A stretch of 64,000 nt of DNA, taken from contig JAFIFZ010000031.1 of NCBI GenBank assembly GCA_020831775.1, positions 92,518-156,517 on the forward strand, in the 5' to 3' direction. The position numbers were made by a program, and so were the translations under genes. This stretch comes from Phycisphaerales bacterium. Its GTDB lineage: Bacteria > Planctomycetota > Phycisphaerae > Phycisphaerales > UBA1924. The notes under the pieces were generated by a model. That model was not told the origin of the DNA. It did no database searches and worked only from the letters and a program-made list of their open reading frames with translations. This document shows, one piece after another, positions 7,625 to 16,900 of this stretch (the first letter of the stretch is position 1; every line of letters starts with the position of its first letter).

Positions 7625-8821
7625 CTACGCCGCAATCTGCTGGGCTCTGGGCGGGGCGTCGGGCTCGTAGTAGAGGGCCGAGACATCGCGGCCGCCCGAT
7701 TTGGAGATCGAGAGTTCCGGGTGCGTGGCCAGGTCCATCGTCTCGGCGTCGGGGTTGTTTTCCAGCGGGCGGACCGCCGGCCTGCAGGGCAGCTCGCGGT
7801 TCGGCGCCACGACGACCGCCGCCCTTCCGTCCGACAGCGTCACCTTCGTTCCGACGCCGAAGGGCGGGATGATCCGCAGTACGGCGCTGCGCACGATGGG
7901 GTCGAACCACCCGTCGAAGCGGTGCGAGGCGAACTCGTGCAGCGCCTCGACGGGCAGCACGCGACCGCCGCCGTCACGCTCGGCGCTGAGCAGGGAGTCG
8001 ACGGTGTTCGCCGCCGCGAGCACGCGGCTGAAGACATGGATCCGCTCGCCCTTGAACGAGGGCACGCCTTCGAGCCTCAGGGATTGCGGCGTCGGCCAGC
8101 CCTCGCCGTCCCAACGCTGGTGGTGCATGAGCACGGTGTTGCGCACCGCGGCGCCGGCGCGGCAGTGCTGGAGCATCTTGAAGCCCACGATTGTGTGCTT
8201 CTCGTAGCCCTCGGGCTCTTGGCCGTCCGGACCGATCGAGTGCCACGCGCGCACCTCGTCGTGGGCCATGGTCTTGCCGATGTCGTGCAGCAGGCCTGCG
8301 AGGCCGAGCTCGGTCAGGTCGGCCGCGGCGCCCGGGTGCAGCTTCGGTCGCTGGGCGATCAGATAGGACTCCAGCTCCAGACCCAGCACGATGCAGAGGT
8401 AAGCGACGCCGGCGCAGTGCGTGAACATCTCCTCGCCCTTGATCTGCAGGCGGTGGGTCAGGGAGGCGTACGACCTGGCCGTGATCGCCTCGCAGACCAG
8501 CTCGGAGATGTTGCGCCGATAGCCGCTGATGCTCGCGGCCGAGATCGTCTGGCCGGCGACCCGCGCGAAGTTCTTACGCAGGTCGTCGACGAGCGCCTTC
8601 TGCGCGCGGTTCAGACCCGTGCCGATCGCCTTGTCGAGGTCTTCGGTGCCGTCGCAGTTGACCCAGACATCCGAGACTTCCAGCCGTTGGAGCTGGGTGA
8701 TCATCCGCTCGGTGATCGTGGTGCCGGCGCGGACCAGCTCCACCTCCGAACGGGAGGGATGAAGGACCGACGCCCCCGCGACCATGCCGCAGGAAAGTTC
8801 ATCGACTGGAACCAGGAGCAT
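7625..8821 (-). CDS. HD-GYP domain phosphohydrolase, 398 aa
   Basis: Likely cyclic-di-GMP phosphodiesterase or related phosphohydrolase. The HD pair is in LLHDIGKT (about residue 180), and the second signature reads HHQRWDGEGWP (about 233-243), close to the canonical HHE(R)-DG-GYP pattern but with Gln for Glu and Trp for Tyr. These differences could affect metal or substrate preference. No receiver or membrane domain is visible; the first ~120 residues resemble the N-terminal extension common in stand-alone HD-GYP proteins. GGAGGG precedes the ATG. It converges on the dockerin gene with only 13 nt between stops, and diverges from dinB. Confidence 0.88.
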   Translation of the reverse strand: MLLVPVDELSCGMVAGASVLHPSRSEVELVRAGTTITERMITQLQRLEVSDVWVNCDGTEDLDKAIGTGLNRAQKALVDDLRKNFARVAGQTISAASISGYRRNISELVCEAITARSYASLTHRLQIKGEEMFTHCAGVAYLCIVLGLELESYLIAQRPKLHPGAAADLTELGLAGLLHDIGKTMAHDEVRAWHSIGPDGQEPEGYEKHTIVGFKMLQHCRAGAAVRNTVLMHHQRWDGEGWPTPQSLRLEGVPSFKGERIHVFSRVLAAANTVDSLLSAERDGGGRVLPVEALHEFASHRFDGWFDPIVRSAVLRIIPPFGVGTKVTLSDGRAAVVVAPNRELPCRPAVRPLENNPDAETMDLATHPELSISKSGGRDVSALYYEPDAPPRAQQIAA

Positions 8822-9078
8822 CCATGCCCTCCGGCGACTGGCGGTTCAAATCCCCCCGCCGGGGGCTGTCGGGCCGGGTCCGGCAGATGGGGTAGATCGG
8901 CCCGCGGAGTGCTGAACTGGATCCCATCCTCCCGCAGTTGCGTGGTTGCACGCAGCGCCGACGCCCGGACCATCGGAACAGGCGGCGGGGCTTGCCCGGC
9001 TTTGCTCGTCGCACATCGGAACACCGTGCCAACAACAGACCACCCCGCGTGCAATCGGGGCCGATACCGTTCACCGCC

Positions 9079-10257
9079 GTGCGCACGATCCTCCATGTCG
9101 ATCTTGATGCGTTCTTCGCGTCTGTCGAACAGCTCGACGACCCCTCGCTGCGCGGGCGGCCCGTGCTCGTGGGCGGGACGGGGCCCCGGGGCGTTGTGGC
9201 CGCGGCCAGCTACGAGGCCAGGGTCTTCGGCTGCCATTCTGCGATGCCGACCGCGGTCGCGCGTCGGCTGTGCCCGCACGCGGTCGTGGTCAAGCCGAGG
9301 GGCGATCGGTACAGCGAACTCTCGCGCCGCGTCTTTGAGATCATGGAAAGCGCGACGCCGCTGATCCAGCCGCTCTCGATCGACGAGGCGTTTCTCGATG
9401 TCTCTGGGTCAGTGCGTCTGCTGGGCGAGGGACGGGCGATCGCCGTGAAGCTGCGCCAGCAGATCAAGGCCGAGACGGGGCTGACCGCCTCGGTCGGTGT
9501 CGCGACCAACAAGTTTCTCGCCAAGCTCGCCAGCGATCTTGAAAAGCCCGACGGGCTGGTGGTGATCGAGCCCGAGCGCGTGCGCGAGGTGCTCGACCCG
9601 CTGCCCGTCTCGAGGATCCCGGGTGTCGGTCCTGCCGCAGAGAAACGGCTGCACGCGATCGGCGTGCGCACGATCGGCGACCTGGCGAAACTGCCTGAAA
9701 CTGTCGCGTCGTCGCGTCTGGGCTCGTTCGGCTCGCATGTCTGGCGCCTGGCCCAGGGCGAGGACGACCGCCCGGTGACGCCCGACCGCGAGGCAAAGTC
9801 GATCGGCCACGAACGCACCTTCGGCGCCGACCTGGAAGACCCCGAAGAAGTGCGGGCGGTCATGCTGCGCGAGGCGGAGGATGTCGCCCGTCGCCTGCGC
9901 AGGCACGGGCTGCACGCCAAGAGCGTGACGGTCAAGATCCGTTTCGGCGATTTCAAAACCATCACGCGAGCCGCGACGCTCGAAGAGCCGACGGAATCGA
10001 CCCGCGAACTCTCGGCCGCGGCGGTCGAGCTCTTCGACGCGTGGATCGGCAAGGAAGGCTTCCGCCCGGTGCGCCTGATCGGCGTGACTGCTTCGCACCT
10101 GTCGAAAGGCTCGGGCGCGCAGCCGGGGCTGTTCGACCCGCCGGAGGCTCGCGACAAGCGGGCGGCGCTGGACAAGGCGGCCGACGCGATCGCCGAGCGG
10201 TTCGGCAAGGACGCGATCCGCAGCGCGCGGGCGTTGCGCCGGCCGCAAGACCGCTGA
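9079..10257 (+). CDS. dinB: DNA polymerase IV (Y-family)
   Basis: Translesion polymerase. From the GTG start at 9079 the protein begins VRTILHVDLDAFFASVEQ, with the first catalytic Asp at residue 8; the second acidic pair is in LSIDEAFLDVSG (about 100-106). The thumb helix-hairpin-helix contains RIPGVGPAAEKRL, and a little-finger domain follows to residue 392, so all parts are present. The open frame extends further upstream, but the conserved N-terminus fixes GTG 9079. No obvious Shine-Dalgarno and no recognisable LexA box in the 257-nt divergent spacer to the HD-GYP gene, so SOS control is not shown. Confidence 0.93.
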   Translation: MRTILHVDLDAFFASVEQLDDPSLRGRPVLVGGTGPRGVVAAASYEARVFGCHSAMPTAVARRLCPHAVVVKPRGDRYSELSRRVFEIMESATPLIQPLSIDEAFLDVSGSVRLLGEGRAIAVKLRQQIKAETGLTASVGVATNKFLAKLASDLEKPDGLVVIEPERVREVLDPLPVSRIPGVGPAAEKRLHAIGVRTIGDLAKLPETVASSRLGSFGSHVWRLAQGEDDRPVTPDREAKSIGHERTFGADLEDPEEVRAVMLREAEDVARRLRRHGLHAKSVTVKIRFGDFKTITRAATLEEPTESTRELSAAAVELFDAWIGKEGFRPVRLIGVTASHLSKGSGAQPGLFDPPEARDKRAALDKAADAIAERFGKDAIRSARALRRPQDR

Positions 10258-10347
10258 GTTGCGGCAAGATAGTCGGGCCGCGACGAACGCTGAAACGAAT
10301 CGCCGCGGCCCGTGATCCAAGAATCCTCTCCCGAAGCACTCCGACGC

Positions 10348-10854
10348 TCAGCGCCTTCGACGCAGACCGACGAGCCCCGCGAGGCCCAATGCCGCGAGGG
10401 CGCCCGGCGCGGGCACGACCTGGCCCCGGATCTCGCCCGGCTGGTTCAGGTCGGTGTGCAGGTTGACATACCACAGGCCGGCGAGAAGGTCGTCGCGCTG
10501 CTGGGTGTTGATGGTGGCCGAGCCGATGATTGTTCCGCTGGCCGGCTGGGGCAGGTCCATGGTCAGGAAGAGCTCGACGCCCGCGGTCTGGCCGAAATCG
10601 GCCGGACCGTGGAAGTGTGCGCCGGGCGCGACGATCGGACCGGTCAGTCCCTGGTACTCGATCTCCCATGTCAACAGATTCGAGACGGTGTCGATCGAAA
10701 CGATACCGGTGCCGCTGGGGTCGAAGCCCGCGGGGATGGTCGGCGCGGGCACTTCCTGCGCAACATCGATCGGGAAGACGAAAGTCACGACATTCGCGCT
10801 GGCGACACCTGCGCAAAGCGAAAACGCGCCCGCGGCCATCAGTTGGTTCTTCAT
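10348..10854 (-). CDS. CHRD-domain exported protein with PEP-CTERM-like tail, 168 aa
   Basis: The N-terminal signal peptide (about 1-20, MKNQLMAAGAFSL then ASA) leads into a CHRD-type domain (about 25-140). It contains the family's HFHG-P pattern in APGAHFHGPADF, and the segment LAGLWYVNLHT before GEIRGQV. The end is a PEP-CTERM-like sorting tail: VPAP, a hydrophobic helix (GALAALGLAGLVGL) and RRRR. CHRD domains occur in exported proteins; the exact role is unknown. Start: GAGAGGA lies upstream of ATG 10854. The long upstream spacer carries two dyads (10951-10965 and 10989-11001) that may be operators. This tail differs from the Gly-Cys tail of the dockerin proteins. Confidence 0.88.
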   Translation of the reverse strand: MKNQLMAAGAFSLCAGVASANVVTFVFPIDVAQEVPAPTIPAGFDPSGTGIVSIDTVSNLLTWEIEYQGLTGPIVAPGAHFHGPADFGQTAGVELFLTMDLPQPASGTIIGSATINTQQRDDLLAGLWYVNLHTDLNQPGEIRGQVVPAPGALAALGLAGLVGLRRRR

Positions 10855-10950
10855 CTCTGGATTCCTCTCTAGTTCCTCAATGCTGCTTTGGCGACGCACA
10901 CGCGCCGCCGCCCGGCTTTCGGAGCCGCCGATTGAGCGGATCGCGCCGGG

Positions 10951-10965
10951 TACAAAAATATTGTA
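10951..10965. promoter_or_regulatory. AT-rich dyad upstream of the CHRD gene
   Basis: TACAA, 5 nt, TTGTA: an inverted repeat in an AT-rich island within GC-rich DNA, about 97 nt before the CHRD start. Read leftward it begins TACAAT, a fair -10 hexamer, so it may be a promoter with a superimposed operator. Function inferred from position only. Confidence 0.35.
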
Positions 10966-10988
10966 GATGCTGCGGTGTCGCCGCACCC

Positions 10989-11001
10989 GTGCAAATTGCA
11001 C
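10989..11001. promoter_or_regulatory. Palindrome upstream of the CHRD gene
   Basis: GTGCAA, A, TTGCAC: a perfect 6-bp inverted repeat about 135 nt before the CHRD start. The size fits a dimeric regulator site; no regulator can be named. Confidence 0.3.
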
Positions 11002-11056
11002 GCTTTGAGCGCACACCGCACTCCTAGAGAGCACTAAGTATAAATAATCCGGAATC

Positions 11057-12253
11057 TCAGTCGCCCAGCAGCAGCACCGCACGCCGAAGCACCGCCCCGG
11101 CGTGCACAGGGCCGTACCGCCCGGACTCCACCCGAACGATCAGCTCCCGGTCCCGACCGGAAGGCAGACCGACGCTGATCCGCTGGGGCTCGGACCGCTG
11201 CGAGAGCTTCAGCCTCGCTAGGGGCATCGCTTCCTCGCCCCGCCCACGCGTCGCGAGGATGACGACCTCGCTGTCGGCCCAGGCCCGAGCCTCGGGCGGG
11301 GTTTCGATGGTCGCGCCGAAGCGCCTGGCGCCGTTGGGCAGGGGCCAGCGGGCCTCGACGGGGCCCGAGAGCGTCACGCTCGCCAGATCGCCGAAGGCGC
11401 CGTCGCGGTCGGGGCTCTGTGGCGCCGGGGCCCAGCGCCGATCGCCCAGCGGGCGGACGCTGACGCCTTCCAGCCTCGCCAGAGACACGACCCGGCCCGG
11501 GTCGGGCAGCAGCGCCAGCACCTCGTCGCGCTGCACTCGGAGCGTGCCCGCCGCCGAAGCCTCTTGCGAGGCGGTGCTCGGATCGATGCCCCGGAGGGTG
11601 ATCGTCAGCTCCGTCGGTGATTCGGATTCGAGCGTCGCGGCAGACAGCACGCTGCCATCGCTGAGCCAGAGCATCGGGCCCCGGCGATCCGCTTGCGGCG
11701 TGCTCAGCACGACCCACGCGATCTCCGAGAGCGACACGGACCGGACACCCGTCTCGGCCTCGATGCGCAGCGTCTCGCCATCGATGCCGAGCACGAAGCC
11801 GCGGAGTGTGTCGTTGTTGGCGAGGACGACCGTGTCGTCAAAGGGGTCGGTCTCGGGCGGGGCGGCGCTGGCGGGAAGGTCCCCGGCGCCGGGCAGACGC
11901 ATCCATCCGACCGACTCCAGCGGGACAATCACCTCGGCCCTGGACCGCAAGAGCACTCGGATCGACTCGCCCCGTCCGAGCGGCGCGCCCTCGCTGACCA
12001 GCCGCTGCCCGTCGGCGAGTTGCACGACGCCGCCGACCGCCCGCGAATCGCCCGGCACGTCGCGGAGGATCGCGACAAATCGTTCCATCGGAACACGCCT
12101 GGAGGACTCGTCACGGACCAGAAGCCCCGAGTCGCGCACCTGCACCAGCTCGACAGCGGACTCGTTCAGGTCGGTATCGACGAGGATGTACGGCCCGCCC
12201 GGGCAGACCCCGGCCAGCACGCACAGCACAAAGATCTGGAGCAGGTGTCGCAT
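11057..12253 (-). CDS. Exported protein with probable C-terminal NPCBM-like domain, 398 aa
   Basis: Last gene of the long operon. A signal peptide (about 1-20, MRHLLQIFVLCVLAGV) is followed by SH3-like beta segments (ILVDTDLNESAVELVQV; VVLANNDTLRGFVLGIDG). The final ~130 residues, with GARRFGATIETP, REIL-type beta strands and a closing AVLRRAVLLLGD, resemble NPCBM/NEW2 putative carbohydrate-binding modules. That assignment is by eye and moderate. The start ATG overlaps the TGA of the preceding gene by one base (TGATG), so it is translationally coupled. No good terminator is visible downstream. Confidence 0.8.
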   Translation of the reverse strand: MRHLLQIFVLCVLAGVCPGGPYILVDTDLNESAVELVQVRDSGLLVRDESSRRVPMERFVAILRDVPGDSRAVGGVVQLADGQRLVSEGAPLGRGESIRVLLRSRAEVIVPLESVGWMRLPGAGDLPASAAPPETDPFDDTVVLANNDTLRGFVLGIDGETLRIEAETGVRSVSLSEIAWVVLSTPQADRRGPMLWLSDGSVLSAATLESESPTELTITLRGIDPSTASQEASAAGTLRVQRDEVLALLPDPGRVVSLARLEGVSVRPLGDRRWAPAPQSPDRDGAFGDLASVTLSGPVEARWPLPNGARRFGATIETPPEARAWADSEVVILATRGRGEEAMPLARLKLSQRSEPQRISVGLPSGRDRELIVRVESGRYGPVHAGAVLRRAVLLLGD

Positions 12254-13326
12254 CACTTCTGGAAGATCGGCAGATAGCGGTTGGGCATCTGGAGAATGAT
12301 GAGCGACATCGCCGTCCCATAGGCGGAACCGACGGAACGATCCTCCCAACTTCCGTCGCCGGACTGGTTGGTGATCAGCTCATCGCGGATCGCGGGCCAC
12401 CACGACGCCCAGCGGTCGCCACCGGCCAAAAACATGCACTGCACTGCGTAGTAATGCCCGTAGTGGTAGTGCGGCCGATGGACGGGCATCCCGCCCGGGC
12501 GGGCCCTCTCTTCGAGATAGCGCAGCCCCTTCTCCAAGGCGTCGTCCTCGTAGATGCCCGCGTAATAGAGGCTCGCGACACCCGCGGCCGACCGGGGCCA
12601 CGCGCTGCCGCCCATCTCCGCCTGGTAACGGAAGCCGCCGTCGGGGTTCTGGCAACGCCGGACATACTCGACCGCTTTGTCGATCACCTCGCTGCTGACC
12701 TCCAGCCCCGCGTTTCGGGCCGAGCGCAGCGCCATGACCAGGCAGATCGTCACCGAGACATCCGCATCGAAGGGGACGGGGTTGTACCGCCAGCCGCCCT
12801 CCTCGTTCTGGGTCTGCTCAATCAGGCGGACGGCTTTGAAGAGCGCCTCGTGCGTGCGCTCTGCAAGGCGTGTGTCGCCCCCGCCGGCGGTCATGCCGTA
12901 GACCTCGCCGAGGAAGAGCGTCGCGAAGCCATGCCCGTACATGGGCCCGTGGGAGGCCTCAGCGGAAATGAGCCCGCTGTCTGCGGAGTGTTCGAGGATG
13001 AATTCGAGCCCGCGCCGGACATGCTCGCCGTAGCGACCGCGTCCGGGCATGCTGCCCTCGCTCATGAACGCGAGAGAGGCGAGGGAGACGACCGCGACAT
13101 TGCGCCCGTAGCGCCCGCCGGGGAAGGAGCCGTCTTCGAGCTGCTGCGACGCGAGCCACTCAAGGCCACGATCGATCGATCGTGCCGACTCGGGCGTGAT
13201 CTCGCGTTCCAGCGGCTGATTGGCGGCGCTGCGTGTGCCGTCGGGGCGGGCGTCGGGGTCCGGCTCGGCTGCGCCGACAAAGCCGGCCGCCAACGCGACG
13301 CAGAGGAGTGTTCGTATCGTTCGCAT
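12253..13326 (-). CDS. Exported alpha/alpha-toroid (prenyltransferase/squalene-cyclase-like) protein, 357 aa
   Basis: A signal peptide (about 1-20) leads into a repeat-built helical domain. Recurrent QW-like motifs (QLEDGSFPGG, QNEEGGWRYN, CQNPDGGFRYQ, NQSGDGSWED) are spaced about 50-60 residues apart, as in terpene-cyclase/prenyltransferase toroids. The DxDD acid motif of squalene-hopene cyclase is absent (only FDADVS is present), so catalytic cyclase activity is doubtful. Such toroids are common planctomycete envelope proteins with unknown roles. Both ends are coupled by 1-nt TGATG overlaps to the neighbouring operon genes. Confidence 0.85.
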   Translation of the reverse strand: MRTIRTLLCVALAAGFVGAAEPDPDARPDGTRSAANQPLEREITPESARSIDRGLEWLASQQLEDGSFPGGRYGRNVAVVSLASLAFMSEGSMPGRGRYGEHVRRGLEFILEHSADSGLISAEASHGPMYGHGFATLFLGEVYGMTAGGGDTRLAERTHEALFKAVRLIEQTQNEEGGWRYNPVPFDADVSVTICLVMALRSARNAGLEVSSEVIDKAVEYVRRCQNPDGGFRYQAEMGGSAWPRSAAGVASLYYAGIYEDDALEKGLRYLEERARPGGMPVHRPHYHYGHYYAVQCMFLAGGDRWASWWPAIRDELITNQSGDGSWEDRSVGSAYGTAMSLIILQMPNRYLPIFQK

Positions 13327-13958
13327 CAATCCCTGCCGTCTTCTGCGAGGCGCTTGTAGTACGCCTCTGTCATCGATCTGTACATGGTGCTGAAGGGGTC
13401 GCTGGTGCCCTGGCTGATCGCCTCGCGGACGCGTTCGGGCAGGGCGCCCCACGCGGCCTCGCCCGTCGCCGCCAGCGGGTTGAGCACCTCGTCGGTCGAG
13501 GAGGGGGGCGTCGCCTCCTGGTCGCCGTCGGCGCCCTCACCGGCCGCCTGTTGCTGCTGTTGCGACTGCTGCTCGGCCCCCTCCGCGTCGTCGGACGAAG
13601 ACGACGAACTCGACGAGGACTGCTGCTGCTGACGCCCCGCGGCTTCGATCAACTGGTCGAGCTTCTCCAACACCTCGCGCTGCATGCGCTGCGTTGGCAG
13701 GCCGGTGTCGCGGTTGGTGCGCATGCGTTCTGCGGTCTCGCCCATCAGGCGCGTCACCTGCTCGAAGAGATCGCGTACGCCACCTTCGAGCTGCTCGGCC
13801 AGGCGCCGGTCCACATCGTCGGGCGTGGTCTCTCGCTCTTCGATCTGCTCACGCGTCTCCAGCCCGAGCAGTTCGTCGAGGGTCGGCGTGCGGTCGGCGA
13901 GCGCCGCGCTGCAGCCGATCGCCAGACCCATGATCCATGCTGTCGTCGTTGTACGCAT
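13326..13958 (-). CDS. Exported Ser/Gln-rich low-complexity protein, 210 aa
   Basis: No recognised family. A signal peptide (about 1-21, ending near AALA) is followed by a charged helical part (about 25-105) and a low-complexity tract (about 108-140) with four Gln, nine Ser and then Gln runs. The C-terminal part (about 160-210) is helical. The codons for the Ser run are mixed, so this is unlikely to be a simple slipped triplet. Coupled at both ends by TGATG overlaps to the DUF4175-type gene before it and the toroid gene after it. Confidence 0.8.
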   Translation of the reverse strand: MRTTTTAWIMGLAIGCSAALADRTPTLDELLGLETREQIEERETTPDDVDRRLAEQLEGGVRDLFEQVTRLMGETAERMRTNRDTGLPTQRMQREVLEKLDQLIEAAGRQQQQSSSSSSSSSDDAEGAEQQSQQQQQAAGEGADGDQEATPPSSTDEVLNPLAATGEAAWGALPERVREAISQGTSDPFSTMYRSMTEAYYKRLAEDGRD

Positions 13959-16900
13959 CAGCCGCCGCCTCCCTGCTGCTCCCTGAGTTCTTCCAGAAGT
14001 CTGTTCGCGATCGAGGAGAGGTCGGTTTGCAGTTCGATGATTTCGTCGACCTCGTCAGCCTCTGCGCCCTGGGCGTCCGCGGCTTCGGTCCGCTCCATCG
14101 CCTCGATCTGCATCGACCGCAGCAGCCTGAGCTGCGCGACCGGCGGGAGCGCCTGCGGCTGGCCCTCGCCATCGCCGCCCCCTTCGCCACCGGCCTCGTC
14201 GCCGAACTCGGGCTGGTCCTGGTCGTCGGCGAGCGCTTCGAGGATCGAGCGCAGCACGCGGACCATCGTGTTCTGACGTCGATCCAGCTCCGGCCCCGTC
14301 GGCGGGCGGCGCATGAGATCGGTGCTCGAACCCGCGTCGCGGTCGAGTCTGTCGTGCGCCAGCGAGAACGCGGGCGGATCGCCCTGCTGCATCACGAGTG
14401 AGCGCAGTTGTTCGAGCTCTTCTCGCTGCGCCTCCTGGCGCTGGGCGAGGTTGAGCAGCTCTCGCCGTTCGCGCCGGTCCAGCGGGCGCCCCGCGTACTC
14501 GGCCAGCTCGTCGCGGATCGCGATCTGCCGCTCCAGCGCCTCGGCGTACGCCTGGCGGAGCTGCTGACGCTCGCGTCTGGCCTCATCCATCTCCGCCTGC
14601 CGCTGCAGGCGTTCGGCCTCTTCGCGCGCCTCGGTCAGTCGACGCAGGCTGATCCGCTGCTGGCGGAGGGATTCCTCGTCGTCTGCGGGGTTGGCCCGCA
14701 ACGCCCCGATCGCCCGCCCCTGCGCGCCCGCGGCCTGATCGACCAGACGGGCGACGCTGTCGAGATCGCTCCCACCGCTCTCGATCTGTTCGAGCACGCC
14801 GAAGGTGTTGCCCTGCAGGCGGAAGAGCGGCTCGGCGAGCGGGGCGAAGGGCCCGGCCGGACGCGCCCGATCGAGCTGCGCGATCTCCCGTTCCTGCGCA
14901 CGGATCAGCGCATCGAGCGACTCGATGACGCTCGCAAGCACCCGCCGCAGCACATCGCGCCTGCGGTCCTCTGCGCCGTCGAGCTCGTCGAGCATGTCGC
15001 GCATCGCTTCGGCGGCTTGTTGCTGGTTCTGGTCGGCGCTGGAGGTCTGGTTCTGGCGGAGCTGCTCTGCCGCTTCCTCCATCATCTGCTCGGCGCGCGA
15101 GGTTCTGGCCGCATCAGCCGCCCGTTCGAGGCTCATCGCCCGGCCCGGGTCGGACTCCTGCGCTTCCTGCGCTCGGTTCATCAACTCGTCGACCAACTCG
15201 GCGAGGCGCGACGCCTGTTCTTCCTGTCTCCGAGCGAGCTCTTCCAGCGACCGGCGCTGCTGATCGGTCAGCTCCTCGGGGCGACGGCCGACCGTCTCTT
15301 CCCCGATCTCGCCCGCGCGCTGGCGGAGCTCGTCCTGCTGGGCGATCAATCGCTCCAGGTCGCGGCGCATCAGCCAGTCGTCCTGCTGCTGGTCGAGCCT
15401 GCGGATGAGGTCGCCGAGGCGGTTGCGGACCTCCTCCTGCGCCTCGCCCGCCTCGCGCTGGGCCTCGGCGTCGCCCGGCGCCTCCTCGATCGAGGCCGAG
15501 GCGCGGTCCGATGCCGCCGAGGCGCCCGCGAGCGATCGTTCTGCGGACTCAAGCAAGCCGCGGAGCGACTCGTCTTCGAGTCTGTTTCTTGACGCGCGAT
15601 CGCGGAGCTCGGAAACCACGCTCTCCTGCGCTCTGAGCCTTTGGGAGATCGCGCTCTGCTCGGCGGCGGTGCGCTCGGCGCGACGCGTCCGCTCCATCAC
15701 CGAGGCCTGCGTCTCATCGAGGCGCATCGCGGCACGGCGAAGCGATTCGAGCTCACGCCGGATCTGCGCCCCGAGCGTTTCTTCGTCGATGATGCGCAGG
15801 ACGCGGCGGGCCGAGACCACCGGCTCTCGCTCTCCGGGCGCGATGTCCACGCCCAGCGCGTTGATCCAGAGTTCGTCACCCGGACGCAGATTCAATGTCG
15901 AGAGGTCGAGCCGGTGCTCGACGACGAGCGTCGCGGGGGGCGCGCCCGCGTCGGCACGAAGCTCGGTCAGCATTTGCGGATCGCCGATCGCCTCCGGCGG
16001 CGCGCCGGCCGAGCCGCCGGGCGGGACGGCCCGCTGCGCCTTCAGCCATACGCGGTCCATCGCGACATCGTCGCGGGCCTCTGCGCCCAGCCGCACGACC
16101 GCGCTGGGCAGCACAGCCTCGTCGCGAGCGGGCCTCGTCACCGTCACGGCAGGCGGCATGTCGGGCAGCACATCGACACCGAGCACCACCTCGCCGGTGC
16201 TCTTCAGGCCGTCATCGTCAGACAGCAAGAGCCCCGTGCGGACCGATCGCTCCAGCACGCCGGAGACGACGACGCCCGAGGCAGTTTCTTCGATCTGCAG
16301 GTCGGTCGCGCCCTCGCGGATGGGCGCGAGCCACGCTTCGCCGCCCTCGCCCCCCTGGCCCAGTGGCGTCGCGGGCTTGTTGAACGAGAGTTCGAAGCGC
16401 ACGCGCGAACCCGCGAGCACGGGCGAAACCGTCAGCCGGTCCGGGCGGGCGCCCGCGCTGCGCTCACCGGCGAAGAACGAGCCGGCGCTCGCGATCGCTT
16501 GTGCGGCGTACGCCGGCGGCTCGACCGCGATCCGCAGGGCCGTGATTTCCGGTCTGGGCGAGACCCGCAGCCTGACGGGGCGCGTCTCGTCGTCGCCCGA
16601 GGCGAGGCGGTATTCGATCTCGACACGCTCGGCCCCCGCGACCACGGGCGAATCGGAGGCGGGGAGCGTGACGGGGAGCACATACCGCTCCGCGTCGTCG
16701 CCCTGGACGAACGCGAGCAAGCCGCGCCGTTCCTCGCCCGGTCGCCCGTCGACGATGAGCCTGTGCCTGGCCTCGACCCTGGCGCCGCCCCGCGAACGCG
16801 GGGAACGCTCGATCTCGGCGATCAGCTCCGCCTCGGCGCCCATCGCCAGCACTCGTTGCGGCGTCGCGTCGGCGATCACCGTCCGCTTGGGCCACGACGC

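Noticed and set aside
8790..8870. tRNA-like T-arm (CGGTTCAAATCC) with a 7-bp CCCCCG/CGGGGG pairing further out
   Set aside because: The T-stem has a mismatch, no D-arm or anticodon arm can be folded, there is no CCA end, and half of it lies in the HD-GYP coding start.
13540..13640. Possible slipped-strand triplet repeat in the Ser/Gln tract
   Set aside because: Codons are mixed (for Ser especially), so there is no long pure triplet run to slip.
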